Below are positions 47,850 through 56,104 of a stretch of 64,000 bases of DNA, in pieces (position 1 is the stretch's first letter; the number at the start of each line of letters is the position of its first letter). The notes below the pieces were generated by a model, which saw only the letters and a program-made list of their open reading frames with translations, searched no databases and had not been told where the DNA came from. The position numbers and the translations under genes are program-made. The stretch spans positions 48,791-112,790 of the forward strand of contig DASRJE010000224.1 of assembly GCA_035649635.1 (NCBI GenBank), in the 5' to 3' direction. This stretch comes from Gp6-AA40 sp035649635 (GTDB lineage Bacteria > Acidobacteriota > Vicinamibacteria > Vicinamibacterales > UBA2999).

Positions 47850-48968
47850 ATGGCAATCAGGTATCGCGCCGACCAGGTCGGCAGTTTTCTTCGTCCGCAA
47901 GAGATCCGCGACGCGCGCAACAACCCGTCACTGAGCCTGGAACAGCTCCGCGAGATCGAGGATCGCCATATCCTGCGCGCACTCCAGCGTCAGAGGGATC
48001 TGGGCTTCAAGATCTTCACAGACGGCGAGCTGCGTCGAAGTCAGTTCATGGGTGATTTCTACGAGTCCGTCGACGGTCTGGACAGCGACGGCTCGATTGC
48101 TCGCGCCTGGAAGGGGCAATCTGCTGACGGCGCTAGCGGCGGAGTCGCCCTGGCGCAGCCCACCGGTCTCGTCGTCGACAAGATCAAGCAGAAGAAGCGC
48201 CTCACCAAGCATGAAGCCGACTTCCTGGCGCGTCACGCCCCCGGCGACGCGAAGATGACGCTGCCGACGGCCAATCAGTTTCCGGCGATTGCATATCGGA
48301 AGGGGCTTAGCGAACGCGCCTACGCGACCTATTCAGACTTTCTGTGGGATATCGTTCCGATCATCAAATCCGAAATTCAGGCGCTCGTGAACGAAGGCAT
48401 TGCCTACGTCCAGATCGACGCGCCCCGATATAGCTACTACCTCGATCCCAAGTGGCGCGACTACATCCGGAGAGAAATCGGCGTCTCTCCCGACGACGCG
48501 CTCGACGAAGCGATCCGCGTGGACAACGCCTGCCTCGAGGGCGCGCGGCGCGATGGCGTCACGCTGGCCATCCACCTCTGCCGCGGCAACAGCCGCAGTC
48601 AGTGGTACGCCGAGGGCGGCTACGACCCGATTGCAGAAAAGCTGTTCAACCAGCTCGACGTGCACCTCTTCCTGCTGGAGTACGAGTCGGAGCGGGCTGG
48701 AACCTTCGAGCCGCTCCGTTTCGTGCCGCCCGACAAGGGCATCGTTCTCGGTCTGGTCAGCACGAAAGTGCCGCAACTCGAGCCGGAAGACCTTCTCCTT
48801 CGGCGCATCGAGGAAGCAAGCCGGTACGTCCCGCTCGACAACCTTGCACTCAGCCCTCAGTGCGGCTTCGCCTCGTCGCTCGAAGGCAACCTGTTGACCG
48901 AAGACGAACAATGGCAGAAGCTGCAACTTGTCACTGATACGGCTCGAAAGGTCTGGAACACGACATAG
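47850..48968 (+). CDS. MetE-like cobalamin-independent methyltransferase-type protein
   Basis: A 372-aa protein related to the C-terminal catalytic half of MetE (methionine synthase II/YxjG family). The zinc ligands are visible: HLC in VTLAIHLCRGNSRSQWYAEG (His and Cys), Glu in FLLEYESERAGTF, and Cys in ALSPQCGFASSLEGNLL. The N-terminal motif DQVGSFLRPQEIRDARNNPS is the usual opening. It lacks the MetE N-terminal domain. It may transfer a methyl group from a corrinoid or methylated donor to a thiol. The gene begins immediately after the binding-protein stop, so translation is probably coupled. Confidence 0.85.
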   Translation: MAIRYRADQVGSFLRPQEIRDARNNPSLSLEQLREIEDRHILRALQRQRDLGFKIFTDGELRRSQFMGDFYESVDGLDSDGSIARAWKGQSADGASGGVALAQPTGLVVDKIKQKKRLTKHEADFLARHAPGDAKMTLPTANQFPAIAYRKGLSERAYATYSDFLWDIVPIIKSEIQALVNEGIAYVQIDAPRYSYYLDPKWRDYIRREIGVSPDDALDEAIRVDNACLEGARRDGVTLAIHLCRGNSRSQWYAEGGYDPIAEKLFNQLDVHLFLLEYESERAGTFEPLRFVPPDKGIVLGLVSTKVPQLEPEDLLLRRIEEASRYVPLDNLALSPQCGFASSLEGNLLTEDEQWQKLQLVTDTARKVWNTT

Positions 48969-48970
48969 CC

Positions 48971-49945
48971 ATGGCCTCATTTCACATCACGGTTTCCGAT
49001 TCTGTTTTTCCCAACCTGGATCCGGCCCGCCAGGTGCTCGCGACGATTGGCGCCGAGCTCCGCATGGCCGACAGTCCGACGCCCGAGGGCATCGTGGCGG
49101 CCGCGGCCGCGTCCGATGCCTTGCTCGTCACCTACGCGAAGATCACGGCCGACATGATTAGCAAGATGCCGAAATGCCGGATCATTTCGCGGTTCGGCAT
49201 CGGCGTCGACAACGTCGACATCGAAGCCGCGACGGGCGCCGGCATCGTCGTCACCAAGGTGCCCGATTACTGCATCGACGAGGTCTCCGATCACGCGATG
49301 GCACTCCTGCTGGCGATCGTCCGGAAGGTCCCCTCGTCGAGCGCTCGAACTCACAGTGGGCGTTGGGAGATGAAAGCGGTCGTGCCGATTCACCGGTTGC
49401 GCGGGAGCGTGCTCGGCCTTGCTGGCTTCGGCCGGATTCCGCAGCTGGTGGCGCCCAAAGCGAAAGCGTTCGGGATGAAGGTGGTCGCGTACGATCCGTT
49501 CGTCCCGGACGACGCGTTCTCACGCGCCGGTGTCGAGCGCGTGGATCTTCCCGCGCTCCTGGCCTCATCCGATTACATCTCGGTGCACACGCCGTTAACG
49601 GCGGAGACGAAACATCTCTTCAATCGCGACACGTTCGGCCGGATGAAACGAGGCGCCTACATCGTCAACACCGCGCGCGGTCCAATCATTGATGAAGCCG
49701 CTCTGGCCGAAGCGCTCGACTCCGGACAAATCGCCGGCGCCGCGCTCGATGTGATGTCGCAGGAGCCGCCGCCGCCATCGCCGCTCTTCGAGCGAGACAA
49801 CGTGATCATCACGCCGCACACGAGCTTCTATTCCGAGGAATCGCTCGTGGAGCTGCAGATGAAAGCCGCTCAGGAAGTCGTCGCCGTGCTCAGTGGAAAA
49901 TCACCACGCAACCCAGTTAATCCGGAGGCGCTCGCACACCGATGA
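48971..49945 (+). CDS. D-2-hydroxyacid dehydrogenase family (phosphoglycerate dehydrogenase-like)
   Basis: A 324-aa NAD-binding 2-hydroxyacid dehydrogenase. The Rossmann part is SVLGLAGFGRIPQLVAPKAK, where the third Gly of GxGxxG is Pro (GFGRIP). The NAD-contacting Asp is in VVAYDPF. Catalytic residues: Arg in NTARGPIIDEAAL, Glu in LDVMSQEPPPPSPLFERDNV and His in NVIITPHTSFYSEESL. All three are present, so the enzyme is probably active. It reduces a 2-oxo acid or oxidises a D-2-hydroxy acid. It lies between the MetE-like gene and the alcohol dehydrogenase gene, overlapping the latter by 4 bases. Confidence 0.87.
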   Translation: MASFHITVSDSVFPNLDPARQVLATIGAELRMADSPTPEGIVAAAAASDALLVTYAKITADMISKMPKCRIISRFGIGVDNVDIEAATGAGIVVTKVPDYCIDEVSDHAMALLLAIVRKVPSSSARTHSGRWEMKAVVPIHRLRGSVLGLAGFGRIPQLVAPKAKAFGMKVVAYDPFVPDDAFSRAGVERVDLPALLASSDYISVHTPLTAETKHLFNRDTFGRMKRGAYIVNTARGPIIDEAALAEALDSGQIAGAALDVMSQEPPPPSPLFERDNVIITPHTSFYSEESLVELQMKAAQEVVAVLSGKSPRNPVNPEALAHR

Positions 49946-50952
49946 AAGCCATGCTGTTAACCGCGCCCGGGGAACTGGTCCGCGACGATGTAACGCGCCC
50001 GGGGCCGGAGCAGGGCCAGTTGCTGGTACGCGTGACGCACACCGGCATCTGTGGCACTGACTACAAGATCTTCAACGGCGCCATCCCGGTGAAGTACCCA
50101 CGAATCATGGGCCACGAGATCGCGGGCGCAGTCATGGAGCCGGGCGGCAGTTCGCTGCGCAGTGGAGATCGCGTCATCGTCGATCCGCAGTTGTATTGCC
50201 GGAGCTGTTTTCATTGCCGCATCGGTCAAACCCATCTCTGCCGCAACGGCGTGCTGGTTGGTCGCGACCGGGACGGCGGGTTTGCCGAGTTCGTAACCGT
50301 TCCGCCGAGCCACGTCTTCCCTCTGCCAGCCTCGGTCGAGACACGGGTCGCCCCGCTGATCCAGGTCCTCACGACGTGTCTGCACGCGCAGCGTCAGATC
50401 GACATCTTCCCTGGCGAGTTCGTCGTGGTGCTCGGTCTTGGCGTGACGGGTCAGCTGCACGTGCAGCTCGCGAAGGCACGAGGCGCGACGGTCATCGGCG
50501 TCACGCGAAGCGCCGACAAGCGGGCGCTCGCCGAGACACTCGGCGCCGATCTCACAATACCTGGCGGCGACGACGCGGTTGCCCGGGTGAGAGAGGCGAC
50601 CGACGGACGCGGCGCGGATGTCATCATCGAAACAACCGGCGTTGTGCCATCGCTGTCCTCAGCGATTCAAATGGCGCGATCGGGCGGGCGGCTGCTGCTG
50701 TTTGGGATCATCACAGCCAAGGAAGGAGCGCTGCCCTTCTACGACTTGTATTTCAAGGAACTCGCCCTGATTAACGCGCGCGTCGCCAAGAGCGAGGACT
50801 ACCCGGCATCGATCGATCTCGTCGAGCGGGGTCACGTTCGTCTCCAGCCGCTGGTCAGTGACGTGAAGCCGCTCGAAGACCTCAAGGCCGCGATCGGCAT
50901 GCTCGGATCGGACAACGGTGCACGAATGAAGATCATCATGGAGCATATCTAA
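49942..50952 (+). CDS. Zinc-dependent medium-chain alcohol/polyol dehydrogenase
   Basis: A 336-aa MDR enzyme. Catalytic zinc: Cys in THTGICGTDYKIFNGAIPV and His/Glu in PRIMGHEIAGAVMEPG. Structural zinc: the four Cys of CRSCFHCRIGQTHLC are present. The NAD fold is VVLGLGVTGQLHVQLAKARG. This is the sorbitol/threonine dehydrogenase-like branch. It overlaps the hydroxyacid dehydrogenase gene (ATGA) and is followed by the GlcG/HbpS gene after 9 bases. The two dehydrogenases together suggest stepwise oxidation or reduction of a polyol or hydroxy acid. The substrate is unknown. Confidence 0.88.
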   Translation: MKAMLLTAPGELVRDDVTRPGPEQGQLLVRVTHTGICGTDYKIFNGAIPVKYPRIMGHEIAGAVMEPGGSSLRSGDRVIVDPQLYCRSCFHCRIGQTHLCRNGVLVGRDRDGGFAEFVTVPPSHVFPLPASVETRVAPLIQVLTTCLHAQRQIDIFPGEFVVVLGLGVTGQLHVQLAKARGATVIGVTRSADKRALAETLGADLTIPGGDDAVARVREATDGRGADVIIETTGVVPSLSSAIQMARSGGRLLLFGIITAKEGALPFYDLYFKELALINARVAKSEDYPASIDLVERGHVRLQPLVSDVKPLEDLKAAIGMLGSDNGARMKIIMEHI

Positions 50953-50961
50953 GGAGTGACT

Positions 50962-51603
50962 ATGAAGAGAGCCGCGACCATCGCTTTCCTCGTGGCCGTG
51001 TTCGCGCCGGCTGTGATTCTGGCTCAGGGAGGCGCTGTCTCCCTGGATAAGGCGACGGTCTCGAAGGAAATCGCGCAGCGCACGCTGATGAAAAATCAGA
51101 TCAGCGCCACGGTTGCCCGGCAGATTGTCGACGCGTGCCTTGACTTCGCACGCAATCAACAAGGGGGCCCAGGCAACTACGCTATCTTCGTCCTCGCGCC
51201 GAACGGGGACATCGTCGATGCCCACGTGATGGACGGCGTTCTTCCGATCGGGGTTGAAACCGGGTTGCTGAAGGCGAAGACCGCTCTCTATGCGCGCACG
51301 CCGTCGAGCGCCGTCGCACAGCGTTTCAGCGACGTCGACGGGCGCGTGATTCGACTCGATCTCGGCAAGGAATCCGGTCTCGCCTACTATTTCGTCGGCG
51401 GTGGCCTGCCAATTGTCGTTGAAAACAATCTGATCGGTGCCATTGGCGTCGGCGGTGGAAACATGGACGAGCAGTGCGCATACCAGGCACTCACGAAGGT
51501 CCTCGGTCCGCAGCCGCCGTTACCCACGCCCGCCGGGCGCGGCGCGCCTGCTGGCGGCGCGCCACCGGCCGCTGGAGGTCGACAGGGCGGCCGCGGAAAC
51601 TGA
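50962..51603 (+). CDS. GlcG/HbpS-family protein
   Basis: The ATG at 50962 follows AAGGAG by about 6 bases; an in-frame GTG at 50956 is less likely. The 213-aa product has a signal-like N-terminus (RAATIAFLVAVFAPAVILAQ). The GlcG/HbpS domain (DUF336) covers about 35-180: NQISATVARQIVDACLDFAR, LAPNGDIVDAHVMDGVLPIG and IGAIGVGGGNMDEQCAYQAL. The C-terminus is a Pro/Gly/Ala-rich disordered tail. Relatives bind haem or small cofactors or act in glycolate metabolism. Its position next to dehydrogenases and before the Liv permease genes makes a carrier or sensor role plausible. Confidence 0.82.
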   Translation: MKRAATIAFLVAVFAPAVILAQGGAVSLDKATVSKEIAQRTLMKNQISATVARQIVDACLDFARNQQGGPGNYAIFVLAPNGDIVDAHVMDGVLPIGVETGLLKAKTALYARTPSSAVAQRFSDVDGRVIRLDLGKESGLAYYFVGGGLPIVVENNLIGAIGVGGGNMDEQCAYQALTKVLGPQPPLPTPAGRGAPAGGAPPAAGGRQGGRGN

Positions 51604-51609
51604 CGAGCG

Positions 51610-52464
51610 GTGGTCTACTTCGTCACTCAGACGCTGAACGGCCTTTTTTCCGCAGCACTGCTTTTCTTGATCGCGAGCGGCCTCACGCTGGCGTTCGGCG
51701 TGATGCGGATCGTCAACATCGCGCACGGGTCCTTCTACATGCTCGGCGTCTACGTCGCCTACACGGTGGCGACACGGACGTCGAGCCTGCTTGCCGGGAC
51801 ACTCGTCGCCGTCATCATCGTCGGCGCGGTCGGCTTCCTGATGCAGCGTCTGTTCCTTCGCCGCTTCGCGTCGCAGCCCCTGGCCCAGATGATGATGACG
51901 ATGGGGTTCGCGCTGGTCTTTCGAGACGCCGCGCTCATGATCTGGGGAGGCGATCCGTTCACGCTGACGACGCCGGGATGGCTGGCCGGTTCGATGGAGA
52001 TCGGCGCGATCGTGTTTCCCTGGTACCGCCTCTTCGTCATTGCCGTGGCGGCGCTCGTCGGAGTGGGCTTGTGGATCATCAATGAGCGCACGTTGATTGG
52101 CGCGCGTGTCCGCGCGACGGTCGACGATCCGGAGATCGCCGCGGCCACAGGCATCAACGTCGCGCGTCTTTCAGGCGGCGTCTTCGCCGTCGGAGCGGCG
52201 CTGGCGGCTTTCGGTGGCGTCATGGGCGGCCCCATCCTCGGCGGCTATGCCGGTATGGATTTCGAACTCCTGCCGTTGGCGTTCGTGGTGGTGATCATCG
52301 GCGGCATGGGCAGTCTCAAGGGCGCGCTCATCGGGGCGATCGTTGTCGGGATGATCGACAACTTCGGCAAGGCCCTCGTCCCGGAGCTCTCGTACTTCAC
52401 CCTGTTCGCACCGATGGTGCTGGTGCTCGCGCTCAAGCCAACAGGGTTGTATGGCAGAGCGTAG
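51610..52464 (+). CDS. livH: Branched-chain amino-acid-type ABC permease LivH
   Basis: A 284-aa polytopic permease with a GTG start. It has about eight membrane segments, with LTLAFGVMRIVNIAHGSFYM in the conserved early helix and PLAFVVVIIGGMGSLKGALI as the LivH-type loop near the C-terminus. The gene overlaps livM by 14 bases and is followed by the binding protein and both ATPases in the usual set. The operon's substrate may be an amino acid or a related small acid. LivH/LivM permeases are often recruited for urea, amides or aromatic acids. Confidence 0.88.
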   Translation: MVYFVTQTLNGLFSAALLFLIASGLTLAFGVMRIVNIAHGSFYMLGVYVAYTVATRTSSLLAGTLVAVIIVGAVGFLMQRLFLRRFASQPLAQMMMTMGFALVFRDAALMIWGGDPFTLTTPGWLAGSMEIGAIVFPWYRLFVIAVAALVGVGLWIINERTLIGARVRATVDDPEIAAATGINVARLSGGVFAVGAALAAFGGVMGGPILGGYAGMDFELLPLAFVVVIIGGMGSLKGALIGAIVVGMIDNFGKALVPELSYFTLFAPMVLVLALKPTGLYGRA

Positions 52465-53395
52465 CGTCGGGCGCCAGTGGCGTTTGCCCCTGGTTGTGCT
52501 CTTTGCCGCCTTCCTGCTCGTCAGCCCGCCATTTCTGTCTGCCTACTGGGTGGGACTTCTGACGCAGGTGGTGATTCTGGGCATCCTCGCGATGAGCCTG
52601 GATTTGCTGATTGGCTACACCGGCCTGCCGTCGCTCGGTCATGCCGGCTTCTTTGGTGTCGCCGCGTACGGAGTAGGGATCCTGTCGACGACGTATCACG
52701 CGGGCTTCTGGACATCGGTCGCTGGTGGACTTGCGATCGGCACCGGGCTGGCGGCGCTGTTCGGCCTGATCGTCTCGCACGTGCGCGATGTCTACTTCCT
52801 CATGATCACCATGGCGCTTGGGATGGTGCTGTGGGGCCTGAGCTTTCGATGGATCCCGGTGACCGGCGGGGATAACGGGATCTCCGGCATTCCCCGCCTC
52901 GAGACGCTCGTCGGCCTGCCGGCGGCTGGGCCAATCCCTTTCTACTACGTTGCGTTGTTCGTGTTCGCGCTGTGCATGGGGCTGATGACGCTGCTCGTGA
53001 AGTCGCCGTTCGGCCTGACGCTCCAGGGCATTCGAGAGCACGAGCCGCGCATGCGGAGCCTTGGCTTCAACACCTGGCTGCACGGCTACTTGAGCTATGT
53101 GTGCGCCGGGGCCTTCGCCAGCGTCGCCGGGATCATGTGGGCGTACTACAACGGCTTCGTCAGCCCGACGTATCTCGACCTGACGGCCTCGTCGGAGTTG
53201 TTTCTGATGGTGACGCTCGGCGGGCCGGCAACGCTCGTCGGACCCGTCATCGGAGCTGGCGCGATCGTCATCCTCAAAAACGTGATGAGCGCCTACACCG
53301 CACGATGGCTTCTCATCCTCGGCATCGTCTACATCGTCACGATCCTGTGGGCGCCACAAGGCTTGTGGAATCTGGGGCAACGAAGGCGCGCATGA
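52451..53395 (+). CDS. livM: Branched-chain amino-acid-type ABC permease LivM
   Basis: A 314-aa permease whose start lies inside the end of livH. Membrane segments are seen through the length. Family blocks: LDLLIGYTGLPSLGHAGFFG, TPGDNGISGIPRLE-type loop region, and LTASSELFLMVTLGGPATLV near the end. The start is at the ATG next to the RBS within livH. It overlaps the binding-protein gene by 4 bases. It partners LivH in the membrane. Confidence 0.88.
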   Translation: MAERSVGRQWRLPLVVLFAAFLLVSPPFLSAYWVGLLTQVVILGILAMSLDLLIGYTGLPSLGHAGFFGVAAYGVGILSTTYHAGFWTSVAGGLAIGTGLAALFGLIVSHVRDVYFLMITMALGMVLWGLSFRWIPVTGGDNGISGIPRLETLVGLPAAGPIPFYYVALFVFALCMGLMTLLVKSPFGLTLQGIREHEPRMRSLGFNTWLHGYLSYVCAGAFASVAGIMWAYYNGFVSPTYLDLTASSELFLMVTLGGPATLVGPVIGAGAIVILKNVMSAYTARWLLILGIVYIVTILWAPQGLWNLGQRRRA

Positions 53396-54606
53396 ACACG
53401 ATTCGCGCATTCATCGCAGCACTCGTCCTCGCCTGCGCCGCAACCGTCATTGTCGCGCAGACCGATGCACGGCCCCCAATCAAGATCGGATTCATGGTGC
53501 CGCTCTCGGGCGGCAACGCGCAAAACGGCCGCGACATCCTGAACGGTTTCCTGATGTACCTCGACGAGATCGGTTACCGCGCCGGCGGGCGAACGATTGA
53601 CCTCATCGTTGAAGACGATGAAGCGATTCCGGCAGTGGGGCTGACGAAGGCGCGGAAATTGATCGAGCGCGATGAAGTTCACGTCATGGCAGGAGCGCTC
53701 CTGTCTTCGACAGGATATGCACTCGCACCGTACATCACGTCGATGAAGATTCCGATGGTGTATCCCGTGGTATCGGCCGACGACCTCACGCAGCGGCGAC
53801 GCAGCGACTGGATCGTCCGTACCGGCTGGAGCGGAAGCCAACCGAATCACGCGTTTGGTGAGTACGCATACCGAACACTCGGGATTCGGTCGGTCGTCAC
53901 CATCGCGCTCGACTACGCGTTCGGCTGGGAATCGGTCGGCGGCTTCGAACGAACGTTCGTGGCCGAGGGCGGCCGCATCCGGCAAAAGCTCTGGGTCCCG
54001 CTGTCCGTCCACGACTTCGCGCCGTATCTCGCGCAGATCCCACGCGACGTCGACGCCGTCTACGCGCTTCTGCTCGGCAGGACGGCGCTCCAGTTCATGC
54101 GGCAATATCAGGAGTTCGGGCTGAAGGGGCGCGTGAAGCTGATCGGAGGCGGCACGACCACCGACGAGCACGTGCTGCCTTTCATGGGTGACGAAGCGCT
54201 GGGAACCGTCACCGCGCTGCACTACAGCGCAGCGCTTGATACACCTGCCAACAAAGCCTTTGCGGAGACGTATCGCACGCGATACAAGAAGGTCCCGAGC
54301 TACTACTCGGAAAGTATGTACACCGGCGGCAAATGGCTCGTCGCCGCCATCAACGCCATCGGGGGGCGAGTCGAAGATCGTCAGGCGCTAGTCGAGGCGC
54401 TGAGGCAAGTGAAACCAGAGGGGCTCCCTCGCGGACCCGTCGAGCTCGACGACTACGGCAACCCGATCGAGAACGTCTACATCCGCAGGGTCGAGCGCGT
54501 AAACGGTCAGCTGCAGAACACAGTGATCGACACTTTCCCGAGCGTGTCGCAGTTCTGGAAATACCCGCCGGCCGAGTACCTGCGGGAGCCGCTCTACGCG
54601 AGATGA
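53392..54606 (+). CDS. livK: Liv-type ABC transporter substrate-binding protein
   Basis: The ATG at 53392 gives 404 aa with a signal peptide (MNTIRAFIAALVLACAATVI). The bilobed fold is of the Leu/Ile/Val-binding type: PPIKIGFMVPLSGGNAQNGR, VGLTKARKLIERDEVHVMAG, and SVVTIALDYAFGWESVGGFE. The C-terminal half has SEMYTGGKWLVAAINAIG-like order. It sits within the permease/ATPase set, unlike the NMT1-type protein of the same run. The ligand is unknown but is likely an amino acid or amide-like molecule. It overlaps livG by 4 bases. Confidence 0.87.
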   Translation: MNTIRAFIAALVLACAATVIVAQTDARPPIKIGFMVPLSGGNAQNGRDILNGFLMYLDEIGYRAGGRTIDLIVEDDEAIPAVGLTKARKLIERDEVHVMAGALLSSTGYALAPYITSMKIPMVYPVVSADDLTQRRRSDWIVRTGWSGSQPNHAFGEYAYRTLGIRSVVTIALDYAFGWESVGGFERTFVAEGGRIRQKLWVPLSVHDFAPYLAQIPRDVDAVYALLLGRTALQFMRQYQEFGLKGRVKLIGGGTTTDEHVLPFMGDEALGTVTALHYSAALDTPANKAFAETYRTRYKKVPSYYSESMYTGGKWLVAAINAIGGRVEDRQALVEALRQVKPEGLPRGPVELDDYGNPIENVYIRRVERVNGQLQNTVIDTFPSVSQFWKYPPAEYLREPLYAR

Positions 54607-55361
54607 TGCCTCCCTGCCTTCAGCTCGAAGGTGTGTCGCGCCACTTCGGCGGACTGCGAGCCGTGGACAACGTGACGCTCTCGGTGCAACCCGGCGCGCG
54701 CCACGCGGTCATCGGTCCCAATGGCGCAGGAAAGACGACGCTGTTCAACGTCATCAGCGGGGAGTCGCCAGCGAGTCGCGGAACGATCAGCCTCAACGGC
54801 GCCAACATCACGAAGCTGAAGGCGCACCAGCGTGCCCGTCTCGGTATCGCCAGGACCTTTCAGATCACGCGGCTGTTCCCGGAACTCACGGTGATCGACA
54901 ATGTCCTCCTCGCTTGTGCGGCGCTCGACCGGCGTAAGTTCGCGATGTACAAGCCGCTATCGTCGTATCCCGAGTTCACCGAACGAGCCACGAGCCTGCT
55001 GGAACAGTTCGGTCTCACGAGCATCGCACACGAACAAGCGCGCCACATCTCGTATGGCGCCTGTCGCCGGCTCGATGTCGCGCTCGCACTGGCCGGTCGT
55101 CCGCGGCTGCTGCTGCTCGATGAACCGATGGCCGGGCTCTCGACGCCCGAGCGCGTAGCAATCCGCGGCCTCCTCGAGCAGCTCGATCCATCAATCGCAG
55201 TCATGCTCATCGAGCACGACATGGACGTCGCGTTCTCCTTCGCCGCGCGCGTCACTGTGCTTCACCAGGGCAAAGTCCTCGCCGACGGAACGCGCGATGA
55301 CGTCAGCACGAACGACCTCGTGCAGAAGGCCTATCTCGGAACCGTCGGCGGCAGGCCGTAG
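54603..55361 (+). CDS. livG: Liv-type ABC transporter ATP-binding protein LivG
   Basis: The start is the ATG at 54603, overlapping the binding-protein gene (252 aa). Walker A is GPNGAGKTT, Walker B is LLLLDEPMAG, and the C-loop position reads ISYGACRRLDVALAL. The usual LivG sequence is LSYGQQRR, so Gln-Gln are replaced by Ala-Cys. The D-loop His region is VMLIEHDMD. Overall it is an intact ATPase of the LivG class. It energises the LivHM permease. Confidence 0.9.
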   Translation: MMPPCLQLEGVSRHFGGLRAVDNVTLSVQPGARHAVIGPNGAGKTTLFNVISGESPASRGTISLNGANITKLKAHQRARLGIARTFQITRLFPELTVIDNVLLACAALDRRKFAMYKPLSSYPEFTERATSLLEQFGLTSIAHEQARHISYGACRRLDVALALAGRPRLLLLDEPMAGLSTPERVAIRGLLEQLDPSIAVMLIEHDMDVAFSFAARVTVLHQGKVLADGTRDDVSTNDLVQKAYLGTVGGRP

Positions 55362-55365
55362 ACAC

Positions 55366-56082
55366 ATGCTTGAAGTCGTCGACCTACACACCTATTACGG
55401 TGACAGCCACGTCCTGCAGGGCACTACGTTGCGAGCCGAACGGGGCTATGTCACGTCTGTTCTTGGCCGTAACGGCGTCGGCAAGACGACGCTATGTCGA
55501 TCGCTTGCGGGTCTCACGCCGGCGCGCCGTGGTCGCGTGGTGCTGGGCGGCCTCGACGTGACGCGACTGCCACCGCATCGTATTTGCGACGCCGGCATCA
55601 GCCTGGTCCCGCAGGGCCGGCGCATCTTCGTTTCGCTCACCGTCCACGAGAATCTGATGATCGCTGTACGTCCGGCCAAGTCGGGGAATGCGTGGACGAT
55701 CGAGCGCGTGTTTGCGCTGTTCCCGAGGCTCGCCGAGAGACGCCATCACGGTGGAAACGACTTGAGCGGTGGCGAACAACAGATGCTGGCGATCGCGCGC
55801 GCCCTGGTTGCGAACCCGGTCCTGCTGGTCATGGACGAACCAACCGAGGGGCTGGCGCCCGCGCTGGTCGCCGAGGTCGCTCGGCTGATTCGTCAGTTGC
55901 GCGAAGAGGGAACAACCGTCCTGCTCGTCGAGCAGAACGCCGCCTTCGCCGTTGACGTGTCAGACGCCGCGCACGTAATGCATCAGGGCACGATCGTACA
56001 TTCGTCGGCGCCGGCGACGTTGTGGGCGAACGAAGAGATCAAGAGTCAGTATCTGGGTGTGCCTGGGACGAAGACTGGTTAG
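55366..56082 (+). CDS. livF: Liv-type ABC transporter ATP-binding protein LivF
   Basis: The start at 55366 gives 238 aa, 4 bases after the livG stop. Walker A is LGRNGVGKTT, the C-loop is LSGGEQQMLAIARAL (canonical), and Walker B is LLVMDEPTEG. It is the second ATPase of the LivGF pair and completes the transporter. The transcript probably ends shortly after; the next gene is on the other strand 22 bases away. Confidence 0.9.
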   Translation: MLEVVDLHTYYGDSHVLQGTTLRAERGYVTSVLGRNGVGKTTLCRSLAGLTPARRGRVVLGGLDVTRLPPHRICDAGISLVPQGRRIFVSLTVHENLMIAVRPAKSGNAWTIERVFALFPRLAERRHHGGNDLSGGEQQMLAIARALVANPVLLVMDEPTEGLAPALVAEVARLIRQLREEGTTVLLVEQNAAFAVDVSDAAHVMHQGTIVHSSAPATLWANEEIKSQYLGVPGTKTG

Positions 56083-56104
56083 GGATCACGAACCGCGGTT
56101 GTGC

